A stretch of DNA of 64,000 nucleotides from Amaranthus tricolor (GCF_026212465.1 NC_080056.1:21928482-21992481), one strand, 5' to 3'. Counted from the stretch's first letter, positions 12,190-26,459 are shown. The notes: generated by a model not told the origin, from the letters alone. Numbers and translations: made by a program.

Positions 12190-15112
12190 GGTATAAATTA
12201 TTGTGTTGAAATTTTTAGAATCGAAAAGAATAGTCATATGCTTGAAATTACGAGCTAAATTGCGTTTTTGATGTTTTTTTAAGCTTTTTTGACACTTTCT
12301 CGCACAAAGTGGTTAAAACTTGGTTTGTTTTGCATGAAACATGGCACACGACACTAATTGGTATATATTATTGTGTTGTAATAGTTAGAATCCAAAAGAA
12401 TAGTCATATGCTTTAAATTAAGTGCTAAATTGCGTCTTTAATGTTTTTTAAGCTTTTTTGGAACTTTCTCGAATAAAGTGGTTAAAACGTGGTTTGTTTT
12501 GCAGGAAACTTGTAACTAAAAAGTATTTGGTATATGTTATTGTGTTGAGATGGTCAGAATTGAATATAATAGTCATATGCTTGAAATTACATCCTAAGTT
12601 GCGTGTTTGAGGTTTTTTAAACGTTTTTAGCACTTTCTCACATAAAGTGGTTCAAACTTGGTGTTTTGGGAACGAAACTTTGCACCCGACACTATTTGGT
12701 ATATATTATTTTGTTGAAATGGTTAGAATTAAAAACAATAGTCATATACTTGAAATTACGTGCTAAGTTTCGTTTTTAAGGTTTTTTCAGCTTTTTTGGC
12801 AATTTCTTGTGTAAAGTGGTTCAAACTTGGTTTGTCTACCACGAAACATGGCACACAACACGATTTGGTATATATTATTGTGTTGAAATAATGAAAATAA
12901 AAAACAATAGTCAGATGCTTGAAATTACGTGCGAAGTTGCGTGTTTGAGGGTTTTTATGCGTTTTTTGCACTTTCTCGTATAAAGTAGTTCAAAATCGGT
13001 TTGTTTTGAATGAAACTTGCCACTAAACACTATTTTGCTATAAATTATTGTGTTGAAATTTTTAGAATCTAAAACAATAGTCATATGCTTGAACTTAGTT
13101 GCTAAATTGCGTTTTTAATGTCTTTAAAGCTTTTTTGGCACTTTCTCGCATAATGTGGTTAAAACGTGGTTTGTTTTGCAAGAAGCTTGTCACGAAAAAG
13201 TATTTGGTATATATTATTGTGTTGAAATGGCGACTATCGAAAACAATAGTCATATGCTTAAAATTACATGCTAAGTTGCGTTTTTGGCGGTTTTAAAAAT
13301 TTTTGGCACTTGCTCGCATAAAGTATTTCAAACATGATTTGTTTTGCATGAAACATTGCATACAACAGTTATTGTTATATATTATTGTGTTTAAATGAAT
13401 GGAATCAAAAGCATATAGTCATATACTTGAAATCACGTGCTAAGTTTCGTGTTTGTGGTTTTTTAAGCGTTTTAGGCACTTTCTCGAATAAAGTGGTTCA
13501 AACTTAGTTTGTTTTGCATCAAACTTGGCACACAACAATATTTGGTATATATTATTGTGTTGAAATGATTGGAATCCAAAACAATAGTCATATGCTTTAA
13601 ATTACGTGCAAAGATGCGTTTTTGAGGTTTTTCAGCTTTTTTGGCATTTTCTCGTGTAAATTGGTTCAAACTTGGTTTGTTTAGCACGAAACATGGCACA
13701 CAAAAACTATTTGGTACATATTATTGTGTTGAAATTGTTAGAATCTAAAATAATAGTTATATGCTTGAAATTACATGCAAAGTTGTATTTTTAAGGTTTT
13801 TAAAGCTTTTTTGGCATCTTCTCGCATAAAGTGGTCAAAACTTAGTTTGTTTTGCATGAAACTTTGCACTAAACACAATTTGGTATATATATTGTGTTAA
13901 AATGGTGACAATTGAAAACAATAGTCATATGCCAGAAATTACGTGCTAAGCAAATGGTGACAATTGAAAACAATAGTCATATGTCTGAAATTATGTGCTA
14001 AGTTGCATTTTTAAGGTTTTTTTCGGCTTTTTTGGCATTTTCTCGTGTAAAGTGGTTCAAACTTGGTTTGTTTAGCACGAAACATGGCACACATAACTAT
14101 TTTGTATATATTATTTTATTGAAATAGTAAAAATAAAAAACAATAGTCATATGCTTGAAATTATGTGCGAAGTTGCAAATTTGAGGTTTTTTAAGCGTTT
14201 TTGGCACTTTCTCGCATAAAGTGGTTCAAAATTGGTTTGTTTGGCACGAAACATGGCACACAAAACTATTTGGTACATATTATTGTGTTGAAATTGTTAG
14301 AATCTAAAACAATAGTTATATGCTTTAAATTACATGCAAAGTTGCATTTTTAAGGTTTTTAAAGCTTTTTTGGCACGTTCTCGCATAAAGTGGTCCAAAC
14401 TTGGTTTGCTTTGTATGAAACTTGGCACTAAAAACAATTTGGTATATATATTGTGTTAAAATGGTGACAATCGAAAACAATAGTTATATGCCTGAAATTA
14501 CGTGCTAAGTTGCATTTTAAAGGTTTTTTCAGCTTTTTTGGCATTTTCTCGTGTAAAGTGGTTCAAACATGGTTTGTTTGGCACGAAACATGGCACACAA
14601 AATTATTTGGTACATATTATTGTGTTGAAATTGTTAGAATCCAAAACAATAGTTATATGCTTGAAATTACATGCAAAGTTGCATTTTTAAGGTTTTTCAA
14701 TCTTTTTTGGCACGTTCTCGCATAAAGTGGTCCAAACTTGGTTTGTTTTGCATGAAACTTGGCACTAAACACAATTTGGTATATATATTGTGTTAAAATG
14801 GTGACAATCGAAAACAATAGTCATATGCCTGAAATTACGTGCTAAGTTGCATTTTTAAGGTTTTTTCAACTTTTTTGGCATTTTTTCGTGTAAAGTGGTT
14901 CAAACTTGGTTTGTTTAGCACGAAACCTGGCACACAACACTATTTGGTATATATTATTTTTTTAAATAGTGAAAATAAAAAACAATAGTCATATGCCTGA
15001 AATTACGTGTGAATTACATATTTGAGGTTTTTTAAGCGTTTTTGGCACTTTCTTGTATAAAGTGGTTCAAAATTGGTTTGTTTTGCATGCAACTTGGCAC
15101 TAAACACTATTT
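12190..15112 (+). repeat. Left block L3: pentamer, about four X monomers, short trimer run
   Basis: M6 starts at 12190, M1 at 12698 and X1 at 13037. The X run is one monomer shorter than in L1/L2: at about 13630 an X monomer passes into an M4-like end ('agcacgaaacatggcacac'). The trimer part (13713-15112) contains a ~52-bp tandem duplication at 13900-14002. The block is 2923 bp and leads into the pentamer at 15113, from which the HOR array starts. Confidence 0.85.
13900..14002 (+). repeat. ~52-bp tandem duplication inside an M4-like monomer
   Basis: The segment starting 'aaatggtgacaattgaaaac' and ending 'gtgctaag' occurs at about 13900-13950 and again at about 13952-14002. The copies differ slightly ('atgccagaaattacg' versus 'atgtctgaaattatg'). 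The second copy resembles a different M4 lineage seen in L2, so unequal exchange between two M4-like monomers is more likely than slippage. Confidence 0.8.
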
Positions 15113-15620
15113 GGTATAAATTATTGTGTTGAAATTTTGAGAATCGAAAAGAATAGTCATATGCTTGAAATTACGAGCTAAATTGCGTTTTTGATGTTTT
15201 TTTACGCTTTTTTGACACTTTATCGCACAAAGTGGTTAAAACTTGGTTTGTTTTGCATGAAAAATAGCACACGACACTAATTGGTATATATTATTGTGTT
15301 GAAATAGTTAGAATCCAAAAGAATAGTCATATGCTTTAAATTAAGTGCTAAATTGCGTCTTTAATGTTTTTTAAGCTTTTTTGGCACTTTCTCGCATAAA
15401 GTGGTTAAAACGTGGTTTGTTTTGCAGGAAACTTGTCACTAAAAAGTATTTGGTATATGTTACTGTGTTGAAATGGTGAGAATCGAATATAATAGTCATA
15501 TGCTTGAAATTTTATCCTAAGTTGCGTGTTTGAGGTTTCTTAAACGTTTTTAGCACTTTCTCGTATAAAGTGGTTCAAAGTTGTTGTTTTGGGAACGAAA
15601 CTTTGCACACGACACTATTT
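15113..15620 (+). repeat. M6-M7-M8 leading into the HOR array
   Basis: These three monomers (starts 15113, about 15282 and 15452) are the first part of a fourth pentamer and already carry HOR-array variants ('gaaaaatagcacacg' in M6, 'attttatcctaag' in M8). The left blocks have 'acatcctaag' in M8. They can be counted as the incomplete first HOR unit, preceded by the L3 trimer run. Confidence 0.85.
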
Positions 15621-16976
15621 GGTATATATATCATTTTGTTGAAATGGTTAGAATCAAAAACAATAGTCATATACTTGAAATTACGTGCTATGTTTCGTTT
15701 TTAAGGTTTTTTCAGCTTTTTTGGCAATTTCTCGTGTAAAGTGGTTCAAACTTGGTTTGTCTACCACGAAACATGGCACACAACACGATTTGGTATATAT
15801 TATTGTGTTGAAATAATGAAAATAAAAAATAATAGTCAGATGCTTGAAATTACGTGCGAAGTTGCGTGTTTGAGGTTTTTTATGCGTGTTTTGCACTTTC
15901 TCGTATAAAGTGGTTCAAAATCGGTTTGTTTTGAATGAAACTTGGCACTAAAAACTATTTGCTATAAATTATTGTGTTGAAATTGTTAGAATCTAATAAA
16001 ACAATAGTTATATGCTTGAAATTACATGCAAAGTTGCATTTTTAAGGTTTTTCAATCTTTTTTGGCACGTTCTCGCATAAAGTGGTCCAAGCTTGGTTTG
16101 TTTTGCATGAAACTTGGCACTAAACACAATTTGGTATATATATTGTGTTAAAATGGTGACAATCGAAAACAATAGTCATATGCCTGAAATTACGTGCTAA
16201 GTTGCATTTTTAAGGTTTTTTCAACTTTTTTGGCATTTTTTCGTGTAAAGTGGTTCAAACTTGGTTTGTTTAGCACGAAACATGGCACACAACACTATTT
16301 GGTATATATTATTTTTTTTAAATAGTGAAAATAAAAAAAAATAGTCATATGCTTGAAATTACGTGCGAATTGCATATTTGAGGTTTTTTAAGCGCTTTTG
16401 GCACTTTCTTGTATAAAGTGGTTCAATATTGGTTTGTTTTGCATGAAACTTGGCACTAAACACTATTTGGTATAAATTATTGTGTTGAAATTTTTAGAAT
16501 CGAAAAGAATAGTCATATGCTTGAAATTATGAGCTAAATTGCGTTTTTGATGTTTTTTTAAGCTTTTTTGACACTTTCTCGCACAAAGTGGTTAAAACTT
16601 GGTTTGTTTTGCATGAAAAATAGCACACGACACTAATTGGTATATATTATTGTGTTGAAATAGTTAGAATCCAAAAGAATAGTCATATGCTTTAAATTAA
16701 GTGCTAAATTGCGTCTTTAATGTTTTTTAAGCTTTTTTGGCACTTTCTCGCATAAAGTGGTTAAAACGTGGTTTGTTTTGCAGGAAACTTGTCACTAAAA
16801 AGTATTTGGTATATGTTACTGTGTTGAAATGGTGAGAATCGAATATAATAGTCATATGCTTGAAATTTTATCCTAAGTTGCGTGTTTGAGGTTTCTTAAA
16901 CGTTTTTAGCACTTTCTCGTATAAAGTGGTTCAAAGTTGTTGTTTTGGGAACGAAACTTTGCACACGACACTATTT
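15621..16976 (+). repeat. HOR unit 1
   Basis: 1356 bp. First complete unit. M1 has the variant start 'ggtatatatatcattttg', and M3 has the palindromic HindIII variant 'ccaagcttgg' (16087-16096). It is nearly identical to unit 2. Confidence 0.93.
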
Positions 16977-18333
16977 GGTATATATATCATTTTGTTGAAA
17001 TGGTTAGAATCAAAAACAATAGTCATATACTTGAAATTACGTGCTATGTTTCGTTTTTAAGGTTTTTTCAGCTTTTTTTGGCAATTTCTCGTGTAAAGTG
17101 GTTCAAACTTGGTTTGTCTACCACGAAACATGGCACACAACACGATTTGGTATATATTATTGTGTTGAAATAATGAAAATAAAAAATAATAGTCAGATGC
17201 TTGAAATTACGTGCGAAGTTGCGTGTTTGAGGTTTTTTATGCGTGTTTTGCACTTTCTCGTATAAAGTGGTTCAAAATCGGTTTGTTTTGAATGAAACTT
17301 GGCACTAAAAACTATTTGCTATAAATTATTGTGTTGAAATTGTTAGAATCTAATAAAACAATAGTTATATGCTTGAAATTACATGCAAAGTTGCATTTTT
17401 AAGGTTTTTCAATCTTTTTTGGCACGTTCTCGCATAAAGTGGTCCAAGCTTGGTTTGTTTTGCATGAAACTTGGCACTAAACACAATTTGGTATATATAT
17501 TGTGTTAAAATGGTGACAATCGAAAACAATAGTCATATGCCTGAAATTACGTGCTAAGTTGCATTTTTAAGGTTTTTTCAACTTTTTTGGCATTTTTTCG
17601 TGTAAAGTGGTTCAAACTTGGTTTGTTTAGCACGAAACATGGCACACAACACTATTTGGTATATATTATTTTTTTTAAATAGTGAAAATAAAAAAAAATA
17701 GTCATATGCTTGAAATTACGTGCGAATTGCATATTTGAGGTTTTTTAAGCGCTTTTGGCACTTTCTTGTATAAAGTGGTTCAATATTGGTTTGTTTTGCA
17801 TGAAACTTGGCACTAAACACTATTTGGTATAAATTATTGTGTTGAAATTTTTAGAATCGAAAAGAATAGTCATATGCTTGAAATTATGAGCTAAATTGCG
17901 TTTTTGATGTTTTTTTAAGCTTTTTTGACACTTTCTCGCACAAAGTGGTTAAAACTTGGTTTGTTTTGCATGAAAAATAGCACACGACACTAATTGGTAT
18001 ATATTATTGTGTTGAAATAGTTAGAATCCAAAAGAATAGTCATATGCTTTAAATTAAGTGCTAAATTGCGTCTTTAATGTTTTTTAAGCTTTTTTGGCAC
18101 TTTCTCGCATAAAGTGGTTAAAACGTGGTTTGTTTTGCAGGAAACTTGTCACTAAAAAGTATTTGGTATATGTTACTGTGTTGAAATGGTGAGAATCGAA
18201 TATAATAGTCATAAGCTTGAAATTTTATCCTAAGTTGCGTGTTTGAGGTTTTTTAAACGTTTTTTGCACTTTCTCGCATAAAGTGGTTCAAAGTTGTTGT
18301 TTTGGGAACGAAACTTTGCACACGACACTATTT
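16977..18333 (+). repeat. HOR unit 2
   Basis: 1357 bp. Shares 'tatatatcattttg' in M1 and 'ccaagcttgg' (17444-17453) with unit 1. M8 has 'cataagcttg' (about 18210), which destroys NdeI and creates HindIII. Four-unit partners: units 6 and 10. Confidence 0.93.
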
Positions 18334-19687
18334 GGTATATATTATTTTGTTGAAATGGTTAGAATCAAAAACAATAGTCATATACTTGAAATTACGTGCT
18401 ATGTTTCGTTTTTAAGGTTTTTTCAGCTTTTTTGGCAATTTCTCGTGTAAAGTGGTTCAAACTTGGTTTGTCTACCACGAAACATGGCACACAACACGAT
18501 TTGGTATATATTATTGTGTTGAAATAATGAAAATAAAAAATAATAGTCAGATGCTTGAAATTACGTGCGAAGTTGCGTGTTTGAGGTTTTTTATGCGTGT
18601 TTTGCACTTTTTCGTATAAAGTGGTTCAAAATCGGTTTGTTTTGAATGAAACTTGGCACTAAAAACTATTTGCTATAAATTATTGTGTTGAAATTGTTAG
18701 AATCTAATAAAACAATAGTTATATGCTTGAAATTACATGCAAAGTTGCATTTTTAAGGTTTTTCAATCTTTTTTGGCACGTTCTCGCATAAAGTGGTCCA
18801 AACTTGGTTTGTTTTGCATGAAACTTGGCACTAAACACAATTTGGTATATATATTGTGTTAAAATGGTGACAATCGAAAACAATAGTCATATGCCTGAAA
18901 TTACGTGCTAAGTTGCATTTTTAAGGTTTTTTTCAACTTTTTTGGCATTTTTTCGTGTAAAGTGGTTCAAACTTGGTTTGTTTAGCACGAAACATGGCAC
19001 ACAACACTATTTGGTATATATTATTTTTTTAAATAGTGAAAATAAAAAAAAATAGTCATATGCTTGAAATTACGTGCGAATTGCATATTTGAGGTTTTTT
19101 AAGCGTTTTTGGCACTTTCTTGTATAAAGTGGTTCAATATTGGTTTGTTTTGCATGAAACTTGGCACTAAACACTATTTGGTATAAATTATTGTGTTGAC
19201 ATTTTTTGAATCGAAAAGAATAGTCATATGCTTGAAATTACGAGCTAAATTGCGTTTTTGATGTTTTTTTACGCTTTTTTGACACTTTCTCGCACAAAGT
19301 GGTTAAAACTTGGTTTGTTTTGCATGAAAAATAGCACACGACACTAATTGGTATATATTATTGTGTTGAAATAGTTAGAATCCAAAAGAATAGTCATATG
19401 CTTTAAATTAAGTGCTAAATTGCGTCTTTAATGTTTTTTAAGCTTTTTTGGCACTTTCTCGCATAAAGTGGTTAAAACGTGGTTTGTTTTGCAGGAAACT
19501 TGTCACTAAAAAGTATTTGGTATATGTTACTGTGTTGAAATGGTGAGAATCGAATATAATAGTCATATGCTTGAAATTTTATCCTATGTTGCGTGTTTGA
19601 GGTTTTTTAAACGTTTTTAGCACTTTCTCGCATAAAGTGGTTCAAAGTTGTTGTTTTGGGAACGAAACTTTGCACACGACACTATTT
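18334..19687 (+). repeat. HOR unit 3
   Basis: 1354 bp. M6 carries the variant 'gacattttttgaatcg' (about 19198), also found in unit 7. M8 reads 'tatcctatgttgc'. Confidence 0.93.
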
Positions 19688-21041
19688 GGTATATATTATT
19701 TTGTTGAAATGGTTAGAATCAAAAACAATAGTCATATACTTGAAATTACGTGCTATGTTTCGTTTTTAAGGTTTTTTCAGCTTTTTTGGCAATTTCTCGT
19801 GTAAAGTGGTTCAAACTTGGTTTGTCTACCACGAAACATGGCACACAACACGATTTGGTATATATTATTGTGTTGAAATAATGAAAATAAAAAATAATAG
19901 TCAGATGCTTGAAATTACGTGCGAAGTTGCGTGTTTGAGGTTTTTTATGCGTGTTTTGCACTTTCTCGTATAAAGTGGTTCAAAATCGGTTTGTTTTGAA
20001 TGAAACTTGGCACTAAAAACTATTTGCTATAAATTATTGTGTTGAAATTGTTAAAATCTAATAAAACAATAGTTATATGCTTGAAATTACATGCAAAGTT
20101 GCATTTTTAAGGTTTTTTAATCTTTTTTGGCACGTTCTCGCATAAAGTGGTCCAAACTTGGTTTGTTTTGCATGAAACTTGGCACTAAACACAATTTGGT
20201 ATATATATTGTGTTAAAATGGTGACAATCGAAAAAAATAGTCATATGCCTGAAATTACGTGCTAAGTTGCATTTTTAAGGTTTTTTCAACTTTTTTGGCA
20301 TTTATTCGTGTAAAGTGGTTCAAACTTGGTTTGTTTAGCACGAAACATGGCACACAACACTATTTGGTATATATTATTTTTTTTAAATAGTGAAAATAAA
20401 AAAAAATAGTCATATGCTTGAAATTACGTGCGAATTGCATATTTGAGGTTTTTTAAGCGCTTTTGGCACTTTCTTGTATAAAGTGGTTCAATATTGGTTT
20501 GTTTTGCATGAAACTTGGCACTAAACACTATTTGGTATAAATTATTGTGTTGAAATTTTTAGAATCGAAAAGAATAGTCATATGCTTGAAATTACGAGCT
20601 AAATTGCGTTTTTGATGTTGTTTTAAGCTTTTTTGACACTTTCTCGCACAAAGTGGTTAAAACTTGGTTTGTTTTGCATGAAAAATAGCACACGACATTA
20701 ATTGGTATATATTATTGTGTTGAAATAGTTAGAATCCAAAAGAATAGTCATATGCTTTAAATTAAGTGCTAAATTGCGTCTTTAATGTTTTTTAAGCTTT
20801 TTTGGCACTTTCTCGCATAAAGTGGTTAAAACGTGGTTTGTTTTGCAGGAAACTTGTCACTAAAAAGTATTTGGTATATGTTACTGTGTTGAAATGGTGA
20901 GAATCGAATATAATAGTCATATGCTTGAAATTTTATCCTAAGTTGCGTGTTTGAGGTTTTTTAAACGTTTTTAGCACTTTCTCGCATAAAGTGGTTCAAA
21001 GTTGTTGTTTTGGGAACGAAACTTTGCATACGACACTATTT
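19688..21041 (+). repeat. HOR unit 4
   Basis: 1354 bp. M3 has 'gttaaaatctaataaaac' and M6 has 'gatgttgttttaagc' (about 20616); both recur in unit 8. Confidence 0.93.
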
Positions 21042-22395
21042 GGTATATATTATTTTGTTGAAATGGTTAGAATCAAAAACAATAGTCATATACTTGAAAT
21101 TACGTGCTATGTTTCGTTTTTAAGGTTTTTTCAGCTTTTTTGGCAATTTCTCGTGTAAAGTGGTTCAAACTTGGTTTGTCTACCACGAAACATGGCACAC
21201 AACACGATTTGGTATATATTATTGTGTTGAAATAATGAAAATAAAAAATAATTGTCAGATGCTTGAAATTACGTGCGAAGTTGCGTGTTTGAGGTTTTTT
21301 ATGCGTGTTTTGCACTTTCTCGTATAAAGTGGTTCAAAATCGGTTTGTTTTGAATGAAACTTGGCACTAAACACTATTTGCTATAAATTATTGTGTTGAA
21401 ATTGTTAGAATCTAATAAAACAATAGTTATATGATTGAAATTACATGCAAAGTTGCATTTTTAAGGTTTTTCAATCTTTTTTGGCATGTTCTCGCATAAA
21501 GTGGTCCAAACTTGGTTTGTTTTGCATGAAACTTGGCACTAAACACATTTTGGTATATATATTGTGTTAAAATGGTGACAATCGAAAACAATAGTCATAT
21601 GCCTGAAATTACGTGCTAAGTTGCATTTTTAAGGTTTTTTCAACTTTTTTGTCATTTTTTCGTGTAAAGTGGTTCAAACTTGGTTTGTTTAGCACGAAAC
21701 ATGGCACACAACACTATTTGGTATATATTATTTTTTTTAAATAGTGAAAATAAAAAACAATAGTCATATGCTTGAAATTACGTGCGAATTGCATATTTGA
21801 GGTTTTTTAAGCGTTTTTGGCACTTTCTTGTATAAAGTGGTTCAAAATTGGATTGTTTTGCATGAAACTTGGCACTAAACACTATTTGGTATAAATTATT
21901 GTGTTGAAATTTTTAGAATCGAAAAGAATAGTCATATGCTTGAAATTACGAGCTAAATTGCGTTTTTGATGTTTTTTTAAGCTTTTTTGACACTTTCTCG
22001 CACAAAGTGGTTAAAACTTGGTTTGTTTTGCATGAAACATAGCACACGACACTAATTGGTATATATTATTGTGTTGAAATAGTTAGAATCCAAAAGAATA
22101 GTCATATGCTTTAAATTAAGTGCTAAATTGCGTCGTTAATGTTTTTTAAGCTTTTTTGGCACTTTCTCGCATAAAGTGGTTAAAACGTGGTTTGTTTTGC
22201 AGGAAACTTGTCACTAAAAAGTATTTGGTATATGTTACTGTGTTGAAATGGTGAGAATCGAATATAATAGTCATATGCTTGAAATTTTATCCTAAGTTGC
22301 GTGTTTGAGGTTTCTTAAACGTTTTTAGCACTTTCTCGTATAAAGTGGTTCAAAGTTGTTGTTTTGGGAACGAAACTTTGCACACGACACTATTT
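21042..22395 (+). repeat. HOR unit 5
   Basis: 1354 bp. Variants shared with unit 9: 'attgtcagatg' in M2, 'tatgattgaaatt' in M3, 'ggattgttttgc' in M5 and 'gcgtcgttaatg' in M7. Confidence 0.93.
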
Positions 22396-23752
22396 GGTAT
22401 ATATATCATTTTGTTGAAATGGTTAGAATCAAAAACAATAGTCATATACTTGAAATTACGTGCTATGTTTCGTTTTTAAGGTTTTTTTCAGCTTTTTTGG
22501 CAATTTCTCGTGTAAAGTGGTTCAAACTTGGTTTGTCTACCACGAAACATGGCACACAACACGATTTGGTATATATTATTGTGTTGAAATAATGAAAATA
22601 AAAAATAATATTCAGATGCTTGAAATTACGTGCGAAGTTGCGTGTTTGAGGTTTTTTATGCGTGTTTTGCACTTTCTCGTATAAAGTGGTTCAAAATCGG
22701 TTTGTTTTGAATGAAACTTGGCACTAAAAACTATTTGCTATAAATTATTGTGTTGAAATTGTTAGAATCTAATAAAACAATAGTTATATGCTTGAAATTA
22801 CATGCAAAGTTGCATTTTTAAGGTTTTTCAATCTTTTTTGGCACGTTCTCGCATAAAGTGGTCCAAGCTTGGTTTGTTTTGCATGAAACTTGGCACTAAA
22901 CACAATTTGGTATATATATTGTGTTAAAATGGTGACAATCGAAAACAATAGTCATATGCCTGAAATTACGTGCTAAGTTGCATTTTTAAGGTTTTTTCAA
23001 CTTTTTTGGCATTTTTTCGTGTAAAGTGGTTCAAACTTGGTTTGTTTAGCACGAAACATGGCACACAACACTATTTGGTATATATTATTTTTTTTAAATA
23101 GTGAAAATAAAAAAAAATAGTCATATGCTTGAAATTACGTGCGAATTGCATATTTGAGGTTTTTTAAGCGCTTTTGGCACTTTCTTGTATAAAGTGGTTC
23201 AATATTGGTTTGTTTTGCATGAAACTTGGCACTAAACACTATTTGGTATAAATTATTGTGTTGAAATTTTTAGAATCGAAAAGAATAGTCATATGCTTGA
23301 AATTATGAGCTAAATTGCGTTTTTGATGTTTTTTTAAGCTTTTTTGACACTTTCTCGCACAAAGTGGTTAAAACTTGGTTTGTTTTGCATGAAAAATAGC
23401 ACACGACACTAATTGGTATATATTATTGTGTTGAAATAGTTAGAATCCAAAAGAATAGTCATATGCTTTAAATTAAGTGCTAAATTGCGTCTTTAATGTT
23501 TTTAAAGCTTTTTTGGCACTTTCTCGCATAAAGTGGTTAAAACGTGGTTTGTTTTGCAGGAAACTTGTCACTAAAAAGTATTTGGTATATGTTACTGTGT
23601 TGAAATGGTGAGAATCGAATATAATAGTCATAAGCTTGAAATTTTATCCTAAGTTGCGTGTTTGAGGTTTTTTAAACGTTTTTTGCACTTTCTCGCATAA
23701 AGTGGTTCAAAGTTGTTGTTTTGGGAACGAAACTTTGCACACGACACTATTT
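22396..23752 (+). repeat. HOR unit 6
   Basis: 1357 bp. Near-copy of unit 2, 5419 bp downstream of it: same M1 start, 'ccaagcttgg' (22863-22872) and 'cataagcttg' in M8. A private change, 'aatattcagatg' in M2, is shared only with unit 10. Confidence 0.93.
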
Positions 23753-25105
23753 GGTATATATTATTTTGTTGAAATGGTTAGAATCAAAAACAATAGTCAT
23801 ATACTTGAAATTACGTGCTATGTTTCGTTTTTAAGGTTTTTTCAGCTTTTTTGGCAATTTCTCGTGTAAAGTGGTTCAAACTTGGTTTGTCTACCACGAA
23901 ACATGGCACACAACACGATTTGGTATATATTATTGTGTTGAAATAATGAAAATAAAAAATAATAGTCAGATGCTTGAAATTACGTGCGAAGTTGCGTGTT
24001 TGAGGTTTTTTATGCGTGTTTTGCACTTTTTCGTATAAAGTGGTTCAAAATCGGTTTGTTTTGAATGAAACTTGGCACTAAAAACTATTTGCTATAAATT
24101 ATTGTGTTGAAATTGTTAGAATCTAATAAAACAATAGTTATATGCTTGAAATTACATGCAAAGTTGCATTTTTAAGGTTTTTCAATCTTTTTTGGCACGT
24201 TCTCGCATAAAGTGGTCCAAACTTGGTTTGTTTTGCATGAAACTTGGCACTAAACACAATTTGGTATATATATTGTGTTAAAATGGTGACAATCGAAAAC
24301 AATAGTCATATGCCTGAAATTACGTGCTAAGTTGCATTTTTAAGGTTTTTTCAACTTTTTTGGCATTTTTTCGTGTAAAGTGGTTCAAACTTGGTTTGTT
24401 TAGCACGAAACATGGCACACAACACTATTTGGTATATATTATTTTTTTAAATAGTGAAAATAAAAAAAAATAGTCATATGCTTGAAATTACGTGCGAATT
24501 GCATATTTGAGGTTTTTTAAGCGTTTTTGGCACTTTCTTGTATAAAGTGGTTCAATATTGGTTTGTTTTGCATGAAACTTGGCACTAAACACTATTTGGT
24601 ATAAATTATTGTGTTGACATTTTTTGAATCGAAAAGAATAGTCATATGCTTGAAATTACGAGCTAAATTGCGTTTTTGATGTTTTTTTACGCTTTTTTGA
24701 CACTTTCTCGCACAAAGTGGTTAAAACTTGGTTTGTTTTGCATGAAAAATAGCACACGACACTAATTGGTATATATTATTGTGTTGAAATAGTTAGAATC
24801 CAAAAGAATAGTCATATGCTTTAAATTAAGTGCTAAATTGCGTCTTTAATGTTTTTTAAGCTTTTTTGGCACTTTCTCGCATAAAGTGGTTAAAACGTGG
24901 TTTGTTTTGCAGGAAACTTGTCACTAAAAAGTATTTGGTATATGTTACTGTGTTGAAATGGTGAGAATCGAATATAATAGTCATATGCTTGAAATTTTAT
25001 CCTATGTTGCGTGTTTGAGGTTTTTTAAACGTTTTTAGCACTTTCTCGCATAAAGTGGTTCAAAGTTGTTGTTTTGGGAACGAAACTTTGCACACGACAC
25101 TATTT
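23753..25105 (+). repeat. HOR unit 7
   Basis: 1353 bp. Near-copy of unit 3, including the M6 variant 'gacattttttgaatcg' (about 24616). Confidence 0.93.
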
Positions 25106-26459
25106 GGTATATATTATTTTGTTGAAATGGTTAGAATCAAAAACAATAGTCATATACTTGAAATTACGTGCTATGTTTCGTTTTTAAGGTTTCTTCAGCT
25201 TTTTTGGCAATTTCTCGTGTAAAGTGGTTCAAACTTGGTTTGTCTACCACGAAACATGGCACACAACACGATTTGGTATATATTATTGTGTTGAAATAAT
25301 GAAAATAAAAAATAATAGTCAGATGCTTGAAATTACGTGCGAAGTTGCGTGTTTGAGGTTTTTTATGCGTGTTTTGCACTTTCTCGTATAAAGTGGTTCA
25401 AAATCGGTTTGTTTTGAATGAAACTTGGCACTAAAAACTATTTGCTATAAATTATTGTGTTGAAATTGTTAAAATCTAATAAAACAATAGTTATATGCTT
25501 GAAATTACATGCAAAGTTGCATTTTTAAGGTTTTTTAATCTTTTTTGGCACGTTCTCGCATAAAGTGGTCCAAACTTGGTTTGTTTTGCATGAAACTTGG
25601 CACTAAACACAATTTGGTATATATATTGTGTTAAAATGGTGACAATCGAAAAAAATAGTCATATGCCTGAAATTACGTGCTAAGTTGCATTTTTAAGGTT
25701 TTTTCAACTTTTTTGGCATTTATTCGTGTAAAGTGGTTCAAACTTGGTTTGTTTAGCACGAAACATGGCACACAACACTATTTGGTATATATTATTTTTT
25801 TTAAATAGTGAAAATAAAAAAAAATAGTCATATGCTTGAAATTACGTGCGAATTGCATATTTGAGGTTTTTTAAGCGCTTTTGGCACTTTCTTGTATAAA
25901 GTGGTTCAATATTGGTTTGTTTTGCATGAAACTTGGCACTAAACACTATTTGGTATAAATTATTGTGTTGAAATTTTTAGAATCGAAAAGAATAGTCATA
26001 TGCTTGAAATTACGAGCTAAATTGCGTTTTTGATGTTGTTTTAAGCTTTTTTGACACTTTCTCGCACAAAGTGGTTAAAACTTGGTTTGTTTTGCATGAA
26101 AAATAGCACACGACATTAATTGGTATATATTATTGTGTTGAAATAGTTAGAATCCAAAAGAATAGTCATATGCTTTAAATTAAGTGCTAAATTGCGTCTT
26201 TAATGTTTTTTAAGCTTTTTTGGCACTTTCTCGCATAAAGTGGTTAAAACGTGGTTTGTTTTGCAGGAAACTTGTCACTAAAAAGTATTTGGTATATGTT
26301 ACTGTGTTGAAATGGTGAGAATCGAATATAATAGTCATATGCTTGAAATTTTATCCTAAGTTGCGTGTTTGAGGTTTTTTAAACGTTTTTAGCACTTTCT
26401 CGCATAAAGTGGTTCAAAGTTGTTGTTTTGGGAACGAAACTTTGCATACGACACTATTT
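25106..26459 (+). repeat. HOR unit 8
   Basis: 1354 bp. Near-copy of unit 4, including 'gttaaaatctaataaaac' and 'gatgttgttttaagc' (about 26035). Confidence 0.93.

Noticed and set aside
18290..18324. CENP-B-box-like sequence in M8 (reverse complement of 'gggaacgaaacttt')
   Set aside because: It shares only the TTCG core and lacks the A and the CGGG part of the mammalian CENP-B box. A match of this size is expected by chance.
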